DNA of 64,000 nucleotides from Actinoplanes sp. N902-109. Its GTDB lineage: Bacteria > Actinomycetota > Actinomycetes > Mycobacteriales > Micromonosporaceae. The stretch lies in NCBI RefSeq assembly GCF_000389965.1, contig NC_021191.1, positions 2,791,501-2,855,500 on the forward strand. Reading direction: 5' to 3'. Of this stretch, positions 50,101 through 55,298 are shown piece after piece (the first letter of the stretch is position 1; each line of letters opens with the position of its first letter). The notes beneath the pieces are model-generated. The model was not told the origin of the DNA and did no database searches. It saw only the letters and a list, made by a program, of their open reading frames with translations. A program made the translations under genes and the position numbers.

Positions 50101-52600
50101 GGCCTACACGTACGGGCTGGAGGGCCCGGCGATGACGGTCGACACGGCCTGCTCGTCGGCCCTGGTGGCGTTGCACCTGGCGGCCCAGGCGCTGCGGTCC
50201 GGCGAGTGCACCCTCGCGCTGGCCGGTGCGGTCACCATCATGGCCACCCCGGGTACGTTCATCGAGTTCTCCCGCCAGCGCGGGTTGTCCGAGGACGGCC
50301 GGTGCAAGGCGTTCTCCTCCGACGCCGACGGCACCGGCTTCTCCGAGGGCGCCGGCCTGCTGGTGGTCGAGAAGCTGTCGGACGCCCAGCGCAACGGGCA
50401 CACGATCCTCGCGGTGATGCGCGGCAGCGCGCTGAACCAGGACGGCGCTTCCAACGGCCTGACCGCCCCGAACGGCCCCGCACAGCAGCGGGTCGTGCGG
50501 GCCGCGCTGGCCAATGCGGGCCTGCGCGCCAACGACGTCGATGCGGTCGAGGCGCACGGCACGGGTACGACGCTGGGTGACCCCATCGAGGCGCAGGCGC
50601 TGCTGGCAACGTACGGACAGGATCGGGACGTCCCGTTGTGGCTCGGCTCGGTCAAGTCGAACATCGGCCACACCCAGGCCGCCGCCGGTGTCGCCGGGAT
50701 CATCAAGATGGTCCAGGCACTGCGGAATCAACACTTGCCGCAGACCCTGCACGTTGACGAACCCAGTCCCCATGTCGACTGGACGGCCGGTCACGTCAAG
50801 CTGCTCACCGAGGCCCGGCCGTGGCCGGTGGGCGAACGGCCCCGCCGCGCGGGTGTGTCGTCGTTCGGCATCAGCGGCACCAACGCCCACGTCATCCTGG
50901 AAGAGGCACCCACACCCGCCCAGCCCGCAACCCAGCCCCAGCTGCCTGCCACGCCTCCCGCAGACGCCGTGCAGCCTTCGAACGACTCGCGTCCCGCCCC
51001 GGCTGCCACGCCCTGGGTCCTTTCCGCCCGTACGGCACCAGCCCTGCACGCGCAAGCCGCCCGTCTCCGCGACCACCTCGTCGAACACCCCGGCCTGAAC
51101 CCGCTGGACGTCGGCTTCTCGCTGGCAACCACGCGCTCGATGCTCGACCACCGCGCCGTCGTCGTGGCCGAGGACCGGGACCGCCTGCTCGCCGGCCTGG
51201 CCGTGCTCTCCGCGGGCGCGGCGACCGGCAGCGTCGTCACCGGGACCGCCGCACCGGAACAGCGGATCGCCTTCGCCTTCCCGGACAGCGCCCCGGATCT
51301 CGGTTCGGTGGCGGCGCTGCTCGACGAGTCCCCGGTGTTCGCCGAGCGGATGGCCGATTGCGACCGCGAGCTGCGCCCGTACGTGGATTGGTCGTTGCTC
51401 GACATCGTGCGCGGTGCCACCGCGACGCCGGGCACGCAGGCAGCGGTGTCGTGGGCGGTGATGGTGTCGCTGGCGGCGCTGTGGCGCTCGGCCGGTGTGC
51501 ACCCCTCCGCGGTGCTCGGCCACGGCCCCGGCGAGATCGCGGCCGCCCAGGTGGCCGGTGTCCTCACCCCGGCCGCCGCCGCCCACCTCGCCGCCCACCG
51601 CGCGGCACAAGACGCAAAGACAAGCCCGTCGCACGACCGCGGCGAACCCGGGAACCACCCGGCCGTACGCTCGCACGCCGGAACGATTCCGCTGCTGTCC
51701 ACCCGCGACGCGAAATGGGTGGCCGGCACCGAACTCGACCCCGCCTACTGGACCAGCGAGCCCAGCACCGACCCCCGGTGGCAGGAAGCCATGACCGCCC
51801 TGGCCGGCGACGGCTTCGGCGTGTGCATCGAGGTCAGCGCGCACCCCGTGCTGACCGACCGGCTCACCGAGGCCCTGGCCGCGGCCGTGCCCCCCGGCAC
51901 CGGCGTCACCGTGACCGGCACTCTGCGCCGCGACGACGCCTCCCTGCGGTGCTTCCTGACCGCGCTGGCCACCCTGCACGTCAACGGCACCACCGTGGAC
52001 TGGTCCACGGTGCTCACCGGCGGCCGGCGGGTCGACCTGCCGACGTATGCGTTCCAGCGTCAACACTACTGGCCGCAGATCGACGTTCAGCAACTGTTGA
52101 TGGGCTCGGCGTCACCGCAGGAGCGGCAGTTCTGGGCGGCTGTGGACGGTGGCGACGTAGCCGCGCTGGGCGGGCTGCTGGGCCTGGCGGAGCTGCGCTC
52201 GGACACCCCGATCGGCGAGGTCCTGCAGAAGCTCACGGCGTGGCGGGCGCAGGAACGGTCCGGCACGCAGTTGGACGCCGCAGCGGCCGGGCCGCCGGCG
52301 GACGGGGCGCAGGAATGGCTTTCCCAGCTGGCCGGGCTGACCGCCGACGAGCAGCAGGAATTGGTGCGCCGCCTGGTCCGTGAGGGTATCGCCGAGATGC
52401 TGGGTTACGACCCCGGCCAGGTCGGTGCCGATGTCGATGTGTTCGACCTGGGAATGACCTCGATGCTCGCCGTTCAACTGCGGGAAAGCATTACCGAACG
52501 CACCGGCGTAAACTTGCCCGAGGGTTTCATCTACGACTTCTATTCGCCGGACGCCATCGCTGGTTTCCTGTGGGAGAAATTGTCGCAGCAGCTGCCGTGA
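38171..52600 (+). CDS. Trimodular type I PKS with decoy terminal AT (DH-ER-KR / DH-KR / KS-AT°-ACP)
   Basis: Protein of 4809 residues. N-terminus MTQPADKLLEALRASVKETERLRQ... belongs to the docking class that pairs with tails like that of the preceding gene. Domains (residues): KS 35-464, AT 571-900, DH 918-1197, ER 1384-1694, KR 1709-1881, ACP 1982-2065; KS 2086-2511, AT 2612-2954, DH 2974-3254, KR 3441-3617, ACP 3716-3799; KS 3820-4247, degenerate AT 4277-4637, ACP 4714-4807. ATs 1 and 2 are methylmalonyl type. The last AT has Gly instead of Ser in GHSxGE (residue 4452), lacks the GQGSQ motif and about 85 residues containing the specificity loop. The protein ends directly after the last ACP with no docking tail and no thioesterase, so it is probably the final elongation polypeptide and needs external release, for which the two following genes are candidates. 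Confidence 0.96.
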   Translation: MTQPADKLLEALRASVKETERLRQRNRQLVSAASAPLAIVGMSCRLPGGLNSPEELWDLLADGGDAIGGFPSDRGWDVDSFYNPDPDAQKSAYVRDGGFMAAAADFDAGFFGISPREALAMDPQQRLLLESSWEALERSGIDPAQLRGSPTGVFVGVAPSDYVAIPALHQVEGLDWHLMTGAATSVMSGRISYLLGLQGPAVSIDTACSSSLVALHLAVQALRSGECSLALAGGVTVITSPGAFIGFSRQRGLAEDGRCKAFSADADGMGMAEGVGMLVLERLDDARRNGHRILAVVRGSAVNQDGASNGMTAPNGPSQQRVIKAALANAKLSTADVDVVEAHGTGTTLGDPIEAQALLATYGQDRPEGHPLWLGSVKSNIGHTQQTAGVAGVIKMVLALQHNELPRTLHAAAPSPHIDWTEGDVQLLQEPVAWPPSPDRVRRAGVSSFGLSGTNAHIIIEEPPAPETAAAPSAAGIAAAATRPVVSGACAWVISGRSADGLAGQIARLRRAVAGLDPADVAWSLVTTRSVFEHRAVAVGGDVADLPGLVGGDLADLVTGVARTQSQPVFVFPGQGSQWIGMGRELAEVSPVFAARFAECRQALAPYVDVDLSASEHDQVDVIQPLLWAVMVSLAAVWEAAGVTPSAVVGHSQGEIAAATVAGMLSLDDAAKIVALRSRTLRALSGAGGMMSVVAPVATVEERLTQLDGRVSVAAVNGPSAVVVSGEPAALDELKAEFDAAGIRARMVAVDYASHCAQVESLQDEILSVLRGIEPRQGRVPMVSAMSGETLSGPELDEHYWYANLRNPVHFERAVRILAEQGHDMFIECTPHPVMTGALTDTVDAAVISTLRRDDGGTTRLVTSFAEAFVRGAHVDWTKVLPAGHQVDLPTYAFQHQRFWPDAAVPVTGGDPVSLGLGAVGHPLLGAAVELAGGAGLVCTGLLSVKTQPWLADHAVGGTILLPGTGFVELVTRAGDQVGCGLIEELTLQAPLIIPAGGAGVQVQVVLDPADADGRRELQVFSRVDESGWTQHATGTVAPAQPAPSADADLTVWPPRNATPIPIDGIYEAFATGALIYGPVFRGLRAAWRSGNDVYAEVALPEGSTAGSFGLHPALLDAVLQASALLGGHEPGTPGEVRLPFAWTGVELHAVGASVLRARLRRDAQGNLTFTTADPTGAPVAAVASLITRPVAVDQLRGTDALFAVDWAQVSIASTVDDTSAADSLTLIGEDRFDLGIPAGATIAAFGPAAADESVDGDGASPVDAGVAVVCVQPIGEMLEFIQEWLAEERVPLVVLTRGAVPVFAGEGVADLDAAATWGLLRSAQSENPDRIVLADLPPTGTVDLSLLASLVHAGEPELAIRGGSVYGRRLTRPSGELVAPEGLWRLEPDANGSLDGLTLAPVTAQPPAGRALDAGQVRVAVRAAGLNFRDVLIALGMYPGGGVLGSEIAGVVLETGPEVTHVRPGDRVMGVAAGGFGPEAVVDARQIVPFPADWSFTTAASVPVAFLTAWYALVDLADARPGQRVLIHAAAGGVGMAAVQIARHLGLEVFATASPAKWPILTAAGLDADHIASSRDAGFATRFSGGVDIVVNSLAGDLIDASLRLLGRGGAFIEMGRTDLRDLSGRPDLLYRPFDLGEAGPEHLGEMLHQIVNLLAEGNLTVLPVRAWDVRRAREAFRYMSQARHTGKLVLTIPPSRPAQATAAQAQRTVLITGGTGTLGALVARHYAETGRADRLVLTSRSGLSAPGAAELVAALGVPTEVVACDAADREALAALLARIPGLTGVIHTAGVLDDGVIGSLTRERIDAVMRPKAVGAWNLHELTRHLTLDEFVLFSSAASATGAPGQGNYVAANAYLDALAAERRACGLPATSLGWGMWAELSSLTGRLTDTERDRIARGVSALSSEEGLALLDTALGRDEAVLVPARFDLPKLRAQAAQAGEARQIPALWRSLLHPGGTRRAAAGASTTVGGNTLQQRLAGLPSSDRTKLLVDVIRTHVAAVLGHSSGNTIELDRTFTDLGFDSLTAVELRNRLATETGLRLPATLVFDYPNPGALAAYLQTTMVGDAEPVVQQPAATAIEAGEPLAIVGMACRFPRDVTTPDEFWELLAGGGDAVSGFPDDRGWDTDLYHPDPEHTGTIYTRSGGFMSDASGFDAAFFGISPREALAMDPQQRLLLETSWEAVERSGIEPGALRGTPTGVFVGGFASGYGIGVAMGTEGSEGHVTTGFATSVLSGRISYALGLEGPAVTVDTACSSSLVALHLAGQALRAGECSLALAGGVTVISTPDGFIGFSQQRGLAEDGRCKAFSADADGMGMAEGAGVLVVERLSDAQRNGHKVLAVIRGSAVNQDGASNGLTAPNGPSQQRVIRAALASAELTTADVDVVEAHGTGTTLGDPIEAQALLATYGQGRDVPLWLGSVKSNIGHTQAAAGVAGIMKMVLALQHERLPRTLHADVPSPHVDWTAGAVQLLTETRPWPVGERPRRAGVSSFGISGTNAHIIIEEAPIADLAKAPEAAGSTAPDEKSEPLLAGACAWVVSARSAESLTGQLDRLRNQSTAVDPFDIAWSLATTRSVFDHRAVVVDGTLGPVESEFDSIVSGVATAHAQPVFVFPGQGSQWIGMGRELAEVSPVFAARFAECQQALTPYVHVDLSASQHDQVDVIQPLLWAVMVSLAAVWEAAGVTPDAVVGHSQGEIAAATVAGMLSLQDAAKVVALRSRTLRALSGAGGMMSIVAPVAVVEQRLARFSSGGTPASGEQASPRISVAAVNGPSAVIVSGEPAALAELKAELDAEDIRARMVNVDYASHGPQVDQLEAEILAALQGIQPREGRIPMLSAMSGETITGPELDEAYWFASLRNPVYFERAVRTLGEQGHDMFIEVSPHPVMIGALSDTVDAAVIGTLRRDDGGTTRMVTSLAEAFVRGARVEWTKVLTTGRQVDLPTYAFHHEHFWPKGARFGTTGDPVSLGLGAVGHPLLGAAVELAGGAGMVCTGRLSVKTQPWLADHAVGGLILLPGTGFVELAVRAGDQVGCGVIEELTLQAPLIVPADGAGVQVQVLLDPSDAEGRRQVQVFSRPDGGDWVQHAIGTLAPAAQPSAAADADLLVWPPRGASAIDLDGIYDMFEIGSLNYGPSFRGLRAAWRNGTDVYAEVALPEESAAGSYGLHPALLDAVLQASALLGGHQPGAVGEVRLPFAWTGVQLHAAGASVLRARLRRDAQGNLSFTTADPAGAPVATVDSLITRPVAVDQLQSSRPSLRDALFAIDWVPVTPPGTAQDWTLIGEDRYGVGIPAQPGDPEAGLAVVCAQPIDDMLAFIQDWLAEERVPLAVLTRGAVAAIPGDDVTDLDAAAVRGLLRSAQAENPGRIVLADLPAAGNVDLALLASALGTDEPEVAIRGTVTYGRRLIRPAEIAQPAETGESQEAAAREEAAGSKTAGSTALITGGTGTLGALVAKHLVTTARATNLVLLSRSGPQATDVACLAAEAATHGANVQVTACDAADRHALRTVIDGIPAAHPLRDVFHTAGVIDDGVVTALTPDRLAAVLRPKADAARHLHELTSHLDLAHFVMFSSAAATFGAPGQGNYVAANAYLDALAAHRHATGRPATSLAWGLWSDTSGMTGQLTEAERARMTRNGITAMTADEALGLMDVAIARDEAVLVPARLDLAGLRAQAARSDTVPPLWKALAGGPGRRTAASASAGAADSLRRQLAVLSAADGDQVLLDLTRSHVAATLGHASGDAIAPGRAFNDLGFDSLTAVELRNRLMGATGLRLPATLVFDYPNPAALATHLRAELVGERTADVPLPTSTGGGATDEPIAIVGMSCRFPGGVASPEDLWQLLESGQDAITTFPDDRGWDLSALYDPDVTHQGTSYTRSGGFLAEASAFDAGFFGISPREALAMDPQQRLMLELSWEAFERAGIDPAALRGSRTGTFVGGYASGYELGVSMMAEGAEVGGHLMTGVATSILSGRLAYTYGLEGPAMTVDTACSSALVALHLAAQALRSGECTLALAGAVTIMATPGTFIEFSRQRGLSEDGRCKAFSSDADGTGFSEGAGLLVVEKLSDAQRNGHTILAVMRGSALNQDGASNGLTAPNGPAQQRVVRAALANAGLRANDVDAVEAHGTGTTLGDPIEAQALLATYGQDRDVPLWLGSVKSNIGHTQAAAGVAGIIKMVQALRNQHLPQTLHVDEPSPHVDWTAGHVKLLTEARPWPVGERPRRAGVSSFGISGTNAHVILEEAPTPAQPATQPQLPATPPADAVQPSNDSRPAPAATPWVLSARTAPALHAQAARLRDHLVEHPGLNPLDVGFSLATTRSMLDHRAVVVAEDRDRLLAGLAVLSAGAATGSVVTGTAAPEQRIAFAFPDSAPDLGSVAALLDESPVFAERMADCDRELRPYVDWSLLDIVRGATATPGTQAAVSWAVMVSLAALWRSAGVHPSAVLGHGPGEIAAAQVAGVLTPAAAAHLAAHRAAQDAKTSPSHDRGEPGNHPAVRSHAGTIPLLSTRDAKWVAGTELDPAYWTSEPSTDPRWQEAMTALAGDGFGVCIEVSAHPVLTDRLTEALAAAVPPGTGVTVTGTLRRDDASLRCFLTALATLHVNGTTVDWSTVLTGGRRVDLPTYAFQRQHYWPQIDVQQLLMGSASPQERQFWAAVDGGDVAALGGLLGLAELRSDTPIGEVLQKLTAWRAQERSGTQLDAAAAGPPADGAQEWLSQLAGLTADEQQELVRRLVREGIAEMLGYDPGQVGADVDVFDLGMTSMLAVQLRESITERTGVNLPEGFIYDFYSPDAIAGFLWEKLSQQLP
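38273..44365 (+). other. PKS module: KS-AT[methylmalonyl]-DH-ER-KR-ACP (fully reducing)
   Basis: KS about 38273-39560 with Cys 38792 (SIDTACSSS); AT about 39880-40870 with Ser 40124 and YASH from 40424; DH about 40920-41760 with His 41030 in HAVGGTILLP and Asp 41519 in DAVLQ; ER about 42320-43250 with LNFRDVLIALGMYPG and HAAAGGVGMAAVQ; KR about 43295-43810 with VLDD and Tyr 43721; ACP Ser 44246. Confidence 0.93.
44426..49565 (+). other. PKS module: KS-AT[methylmalonyl]-DH-KR-ACP
   Basis: KS about 44426-45700 with Cys 44939; AT about 46005-47030 with Ser 46256 and YASH from 46592; DH about 47090-47930 with His 47198 in HAVGGLILLP and Asp 47690 in DAVLQ; KR about 48490-49020 with VIDD and Tyr 48932; ACP Ser 49445. 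No ER, giving a 2-methyl-2-enoyl thioester that is handed to the terminal module. Part of the KS (45301-45545) has codon usage unlike its surroundings. Confidence 0.92.
51000..52080 (+). other. Degenerate (decoy) acyltransferase domain
   Basis: Flanking hallmarks of an AT are readable (LSARTAPALHAQAARLRDHL, EVSAHPVL, DLPTYAFQRQHYWP), but the active-site motif reads GHGPGE with Gly at 51524, the entrance motif GQGSQ is replaced by FPDSAPDLG, and the distance from the nucleophile motif to EVSAHPVL is about 103 residues against about 189 in the preceding module. The lost segment contains the conserved Arg that grips the extender carboxylate and the YASH/HAFH loop. It cannot act as a normal AT. 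Confidence 0.9.
52102..52262 (+). other. Orphan KR dimerization element in a module without KR
   Basis: The segment reading QERQFWAAVDGGDVAALGG through EVLQKLTAWRAQER aligns by eye with the EARFWAAVDGGDL...LASWRREEQ element that precedes the KR in every DH-less module of this cluster. Here nothing but an ACP follows. It is most simply a fossil of a deleted KR. Confidence 0.75.
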
Positions 52601-52663
52601 GGCAATTCGCAATTCGTTCAGCGCCACCTTTATGCCGTCCGTTGCAAACGATGGGATGGACCA
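52601..52663 (+). other. 63-base intergenic gap, slightly AT-richer
   Basis: Contains a tandem GCAATTC repeat just after the PKS stop. No convincing promoter or terminator. Upstream of GTG 52664 only a weak purine stretch (GGGATGGA) could serve as ribosome site. Confidence 0.4.
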
Positions 52664-53500
52664 GTGTCGAACGCAAGCTCCTGGAGCGTGCTGGCTGCCG
52701 GGCAGTCGAACCGCATCATTCTCGCCGTCGATTTCCCCGCGGCCGGCCGTAAGGAAGCGGGCTTCACCGACCTGGCGGCGAAGATGGCGTCGGCCTGGAC
52801 CGGCTACGAGCTGCGGCAGACCGTGCTGCCCGGGGTGCGGCTGACCGAGCGCCCGCCGGGGGAGTACTACACCGAGCACTGGATCAACGGCACCGACTGG
52901 GCCGACTACGAGGTCGTCGCGGTGATCGGCTACTGCGCCGGCAGCATCTACGCCGCCGAGGTGGCGCAGCGGCTGACCCGGTGGCAGACCGCCGAGCCGC
53001 AGGTGGTGCTTTTCGACCCGCAGCTGATCGACACCCGGGTGCTGGCCCTGGAGATGCGCAAGATGATCGGCCTGGCCGGGCCGATCTTCACGCCGGACGA
53101 GGCCCAGCAGGCCCGGGAGCGCGCCGACCAGATCGCCCAGCAGCACGCCGGTGCGATGTACGACGCGGCGATCGCCATTCTCGGCCTGTACCGCGAAATG
53201 GCCACCACCGCGTTCGCCCGGATCGGTCTCGACAACAGCCGGCTGGACGAGGTGACCCGGCTCTTCGAGTCGTACATGACCTATCTGTCAGCCGCCTCGC
53301 AGGTGGACCCGATCGAGGTGTGGAAAAGGTCGATCGCCATCACCTCCACCGATTATGCCCGCATGGAGAACCAGGGCGAGACCGTTGTCCTGGAGGCGGC
53401 CAAGGTGGTCGGCAACCGTTTCTCGCTCGGTGTCGACCACGCCGATCTGATGCGGTCGGACTCGGCGGTCCAGATCCTTTTCGAGCAGACGGATTTCTGA
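52664..53500 (+). CDS. Alpha/beta-hydrolase / thioesterase-like protein with predicted Cys nucleophile
   Basis: Protein of 278 residues. The region VVAVIGYCAGSIYAAEVAQRL resembles the nucleophile elbow of discrete thioesterases (usually GHSMG or GxSxG), but the nucleophile position is Cys91 (codon 52934). Asp118 in LFDPQ follows the next strand and His259 in GVDHADLM lies near the C-terminus, so a Cys-Asp-His triad can be proposed. The middle (about 140-215) is helical and may form the lid. No signal peptide or membrane segment. GTG 52664 is the only start in this frame that keeps the N-terminal strand. Its stop is one base before the ATG of the C-PCP gene, so the two are likely translationally coupled. 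Position after a PKS with no TE suggests a role in release, lactone formation or editing. The family assignment is moderate; the exact reaction is unknown. Confidence 0.7.
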   Translation: MSNASSWSVLAAGQSNRIILAVDFPAAGRKEAGFTDLAAKMASAWTGYELRQTVLPGVRLTERPPGEYYTEHWINGTDWADYEVVAVIGYCAGSIYAAEVAQRLTRWQTAEPQVVLFDPQLIDTRVLALEMRKMIGLAGPIFTPDEAQQARERADQIAQQHAGAMYDAAIAILGLYREMATTAFARIGLDNSRLDEVTRLFESYMTYLSAASQVDPIEVWKRSIAITSTDYARMENQGETVVLEAAKVVGNRFSLGVDHADLMRSDSAVQILFEQTDF

Positions 53501-53501
53501 C

Positions 53502-55298
53502 ATGACCGCGACGACGACGGCGGCCACCAGCAAGGAAATGGCACTGTGGCTGCTGGAGCAGCTCGTGCCGGGCACCGGCATCAACAACCTCGGCATGGCC
53601 GTGCGGGTCGACGGGAACCTGCGCCCCGACGTGCTGAGCGCGGCGCTGGCCATCGTGGCCGGCCGGCACGACATGCTGCGCACGGTGTTCCGCTCGGCCG
53701 GCGCGGCCGACCTGGTCAAGCAGACCGTTGCCGCCGGCGGTTTCCAGGTGGCGGTCGAGCCGCTCGAGCTGTCCGGTGCGACGCTGGAGGAGGATCTCAC
53801 CGCGTTCGTCGACCGCCCGTTCCCGCTGGAGGGACAGAGCCTGCTGCGCGCCGGGCACGTCAGCCGCCCGGACGGTGACGTCTTCGTCGTCGCGGTGCAC
53901 CACCTGGCCGCCGACATGATCTCGATGGCGTTGTTCCTGCGCGAGTTCATCGCGGTGTACGACGCGATCGCCGGTGGCCGCCCGATCCCGCCGGCCACGC
54001 CGACGACCGCGCCCGCCCCGGAGGCCGCGTCCAGCCCGGCCGACCGGGCGTACTGGCGCGAGACGTTGAGCGGTTACACGCCAGGGTCGCTCGACCTGTG
54101 GTGCGGCGCGACCCGCAGCCGCCTGCCGGTGATGACCGGCGGCACGGCCCGGCGCACGCTCTCCCCCCAGGCGCAGAAGGCCGTACAGGCTCTGCAGCGC
54201 ACCGCGCGGGTGCCGGCGGCCGCGGTGCTGCTGGCCGCCTACGCCGCACTGCTGGTGTCGCACGGCGCCGGTGCCGACCTCGTCGTGGGCACCCCGGTGG
54301 ACGTACGCGGGACACATGGCGCAGCCATCGGTTATCACGTCAACGTCGTCCCGCTGCGGTTGCACGTCAACCTGTCCACCGGGTTCCGGGACCTGGCGCG
54401 GCAGGCCCGCGACGCCTTCCTCGGGGCGATGGCGCACGCCGACGTGTCCGTGGACGACCTCACCGGTGAGCTGCCCGGGGTCGGCTCGGCCTGGCAGAGC
54501 GCGCTGTTCCAGCACCTTTTCAACTTCCTGCCCGCCGCGTCGCTGGGGGAGCTGTCCATCGACGGCATGCCGGCCCGGCTGGTCACGGTGGACAACCCGT
54601 ACAGCAAGTTCGACCTGGAGCTGGTCGGCGCGCCCTCGGCCGCCGAGCTGACCTTCCGCTACTCGCGGGAGGTGCTGGCCCAGGCCGACGTCGAGGCGAT
54701 GCTGCGCCGCTTCGAGTCGCTGCTGGTGGCCGCGAACGCCGACCCCGACCGCCCGCTGGCCGGGACGGCCGGGTGGAGCACCGTCGACCGCAAGATCATC
54801 GACCGGTCGAACGCGTCGGGTTTCTGGACGAACGGCCTGACCCCCGACGTCGTTCCGCGGGAGCAGCCGGTGCGCGCGTTCATCGCCGCGCCCGACGGTC
54901 GTGAACTGCCGATCGGGTTGCGCGGCGAGCTGTGCTTCACCGCCGGCCCCGACGCCCGTACCGAAAAGACCGGGGTGCTCGCCCGCTGGTGCTTCGACGG
55001 CAGCATCGAACGTCTCGCCCGGCCCGCAACCGCGGATGCGGAAAAGGAAGAGCAGCAGCCGGCGGCCGACGACGGCCTGGTGCGGAAGCTCACCGGCCTG
55101 TGGCGTGACCTGCTCGGCACCGAGGTCACCGCGCACACGGGCTTCTTCGAGGCCGGCGGTCACTCGCTGCTGGCCGCCGTGCTCGCACAGCAGGTCGAGG
55201 AGCTCACCGGCACCCCGATCAGCCTGCCCGAGATATTCGAGAATCCGACGCCCGCGGCCCTCGCGGCGAGAGTCCAGGAAAGAGACCATGACTACTGA
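53502..55298 (+). CDS. Condensation domain - adenylation remnant - peptidyl carrier protein
   Basis: Protein of 598 residues. Residues about 8-430 are an NRPS condensation domain: opening LWLLEQLVPGTGINN, active-site HHLAADM (His codons 53898 and 53901; Asp 53913; the usual final Gly is Met), and the late motif GTPVDVRG...GYHVNVVPLRL. Residues about 455-510 retain only scraps of an adenylation domain (RGELCF, TGVLARWCFDGSIERLAR), with no AMP-binding core. Residues about 520-590 are a carrier protein with GGHSLL (Ser codon 55164). No ER, TE or MT. The protein cannot activate an amino acid itself. It probably carries an acyl chain or a partner loaded in trans and catalyses ester or amide formation, comparable in principle to the stand-alone C domain and PCP that release enacyloxin. 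Its end overlaps the next gene by 11 bases. Confidence 0.85.
   Translation: MTATTTAATSKEMALWLLEQLVPGTGINNLGMAVRVDGNLRPDVLSAALAIVAGRHDMLRTVFRSAGAADLVKQTVAAGGFQVAVEPLELSGATLEEDLTAFVDRPFPLEGQSLLRAGHVSRPDGDVFVVAVHHLAADMISMALFLREFIAVYDAIAGGRPIPPATPTTAPAPEAASSPADRAYWRETLSGYTPGSLDLWCGATRSRLPVMTGGTARRTLSPQAQKAVQALQRTARVPAAAVLLAAYAALLVSHGAGADLVVGTPVDVRGTHGAAIGYHVNVVPLRLHVNLSTGFRDLARQARDAFLGAMAHADVSVDDLTGELPGVGSAWQSALFQHLFNFLPAASLGELSIDGMPARLVTVDNPYSKFDLELVGAPSAAELTFRYSREVLAQADVEAMLRRFESLLVAANADPDRPLAGTAGWSTVDRKIIDRSNASGFWTNGLTPDVVPREQPVRAFIAAPDGRELPIGLRGELCFTAGPDARTEKTGVLARWCFDGSIERLARPATADAEKEEQQPAADDGLVRKLTGLWRDLLGTEVTAHTGFFEAGGHSLLAAVLAQQVEELTGTPISLPEIFENPTPAALAARVQERDHDY
54870..55030 (+). other. 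Adenylation-domain remnant between C and PCP
   Basis: Motifs resembling late A-domain cores (GELCF; TG-LARW--DGSIE-LAR) are visible, but the roughly 350-residue N-terminal A core and the C-terminal subdomain lysine are missing. Reads as a deletion scar of a former C-A-PCP module. Confidence 0.65.
55276..55290 (+). promoter_or_regulatory. Ribosome binding site and overlapping start of the FkbK-like gene
   Basis: AGGAAAGAG at 55276-55284 precedes ATG 55288, which lies inside the last codons of the C-PCP gene. This fixes the start: longer upstream frames would run inside the condensation gene and do not match the NAD-binding N-terminus. Confidence 0.75.

Larger units (their letters stand above)
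49628..52597 (+). other. Terminal PKS module: KS-AT°(inactive)-orphan dimerization element-ACP
   Basis: KS about 49628-50910 looks intact: Cys 50150 in DTACSSA, EAHGTGT and KSNIGHT present. The following AT is degenerate, there is no KR, DH or ER, and the ACP (about 52310-52590) has GMTSM in place of GFDSL, with the carrier Ser at 52460. It could condense with a unit loaded in trans, or simply shuttle the chain from the upstream ACP to its own ACP before release. Confidence 0.88.

Noticed and set aside
52601..52663. Promoter for the release and hydroxymalonate genes in the AT-richer gap
   Set aside because: No convincing -35/-10 pair with correct spacing; a tandem GCAATTC alone is not enough.
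52664..53500. Classic type II thioesterase (RifR/GrsT-like editing enzyme)
   Set aside because: The nucleophile motif is GYCAG rather than GHSMG and the C-terminal part does not show the usual GxH-F motif; kept only as a thioesterase-like call.
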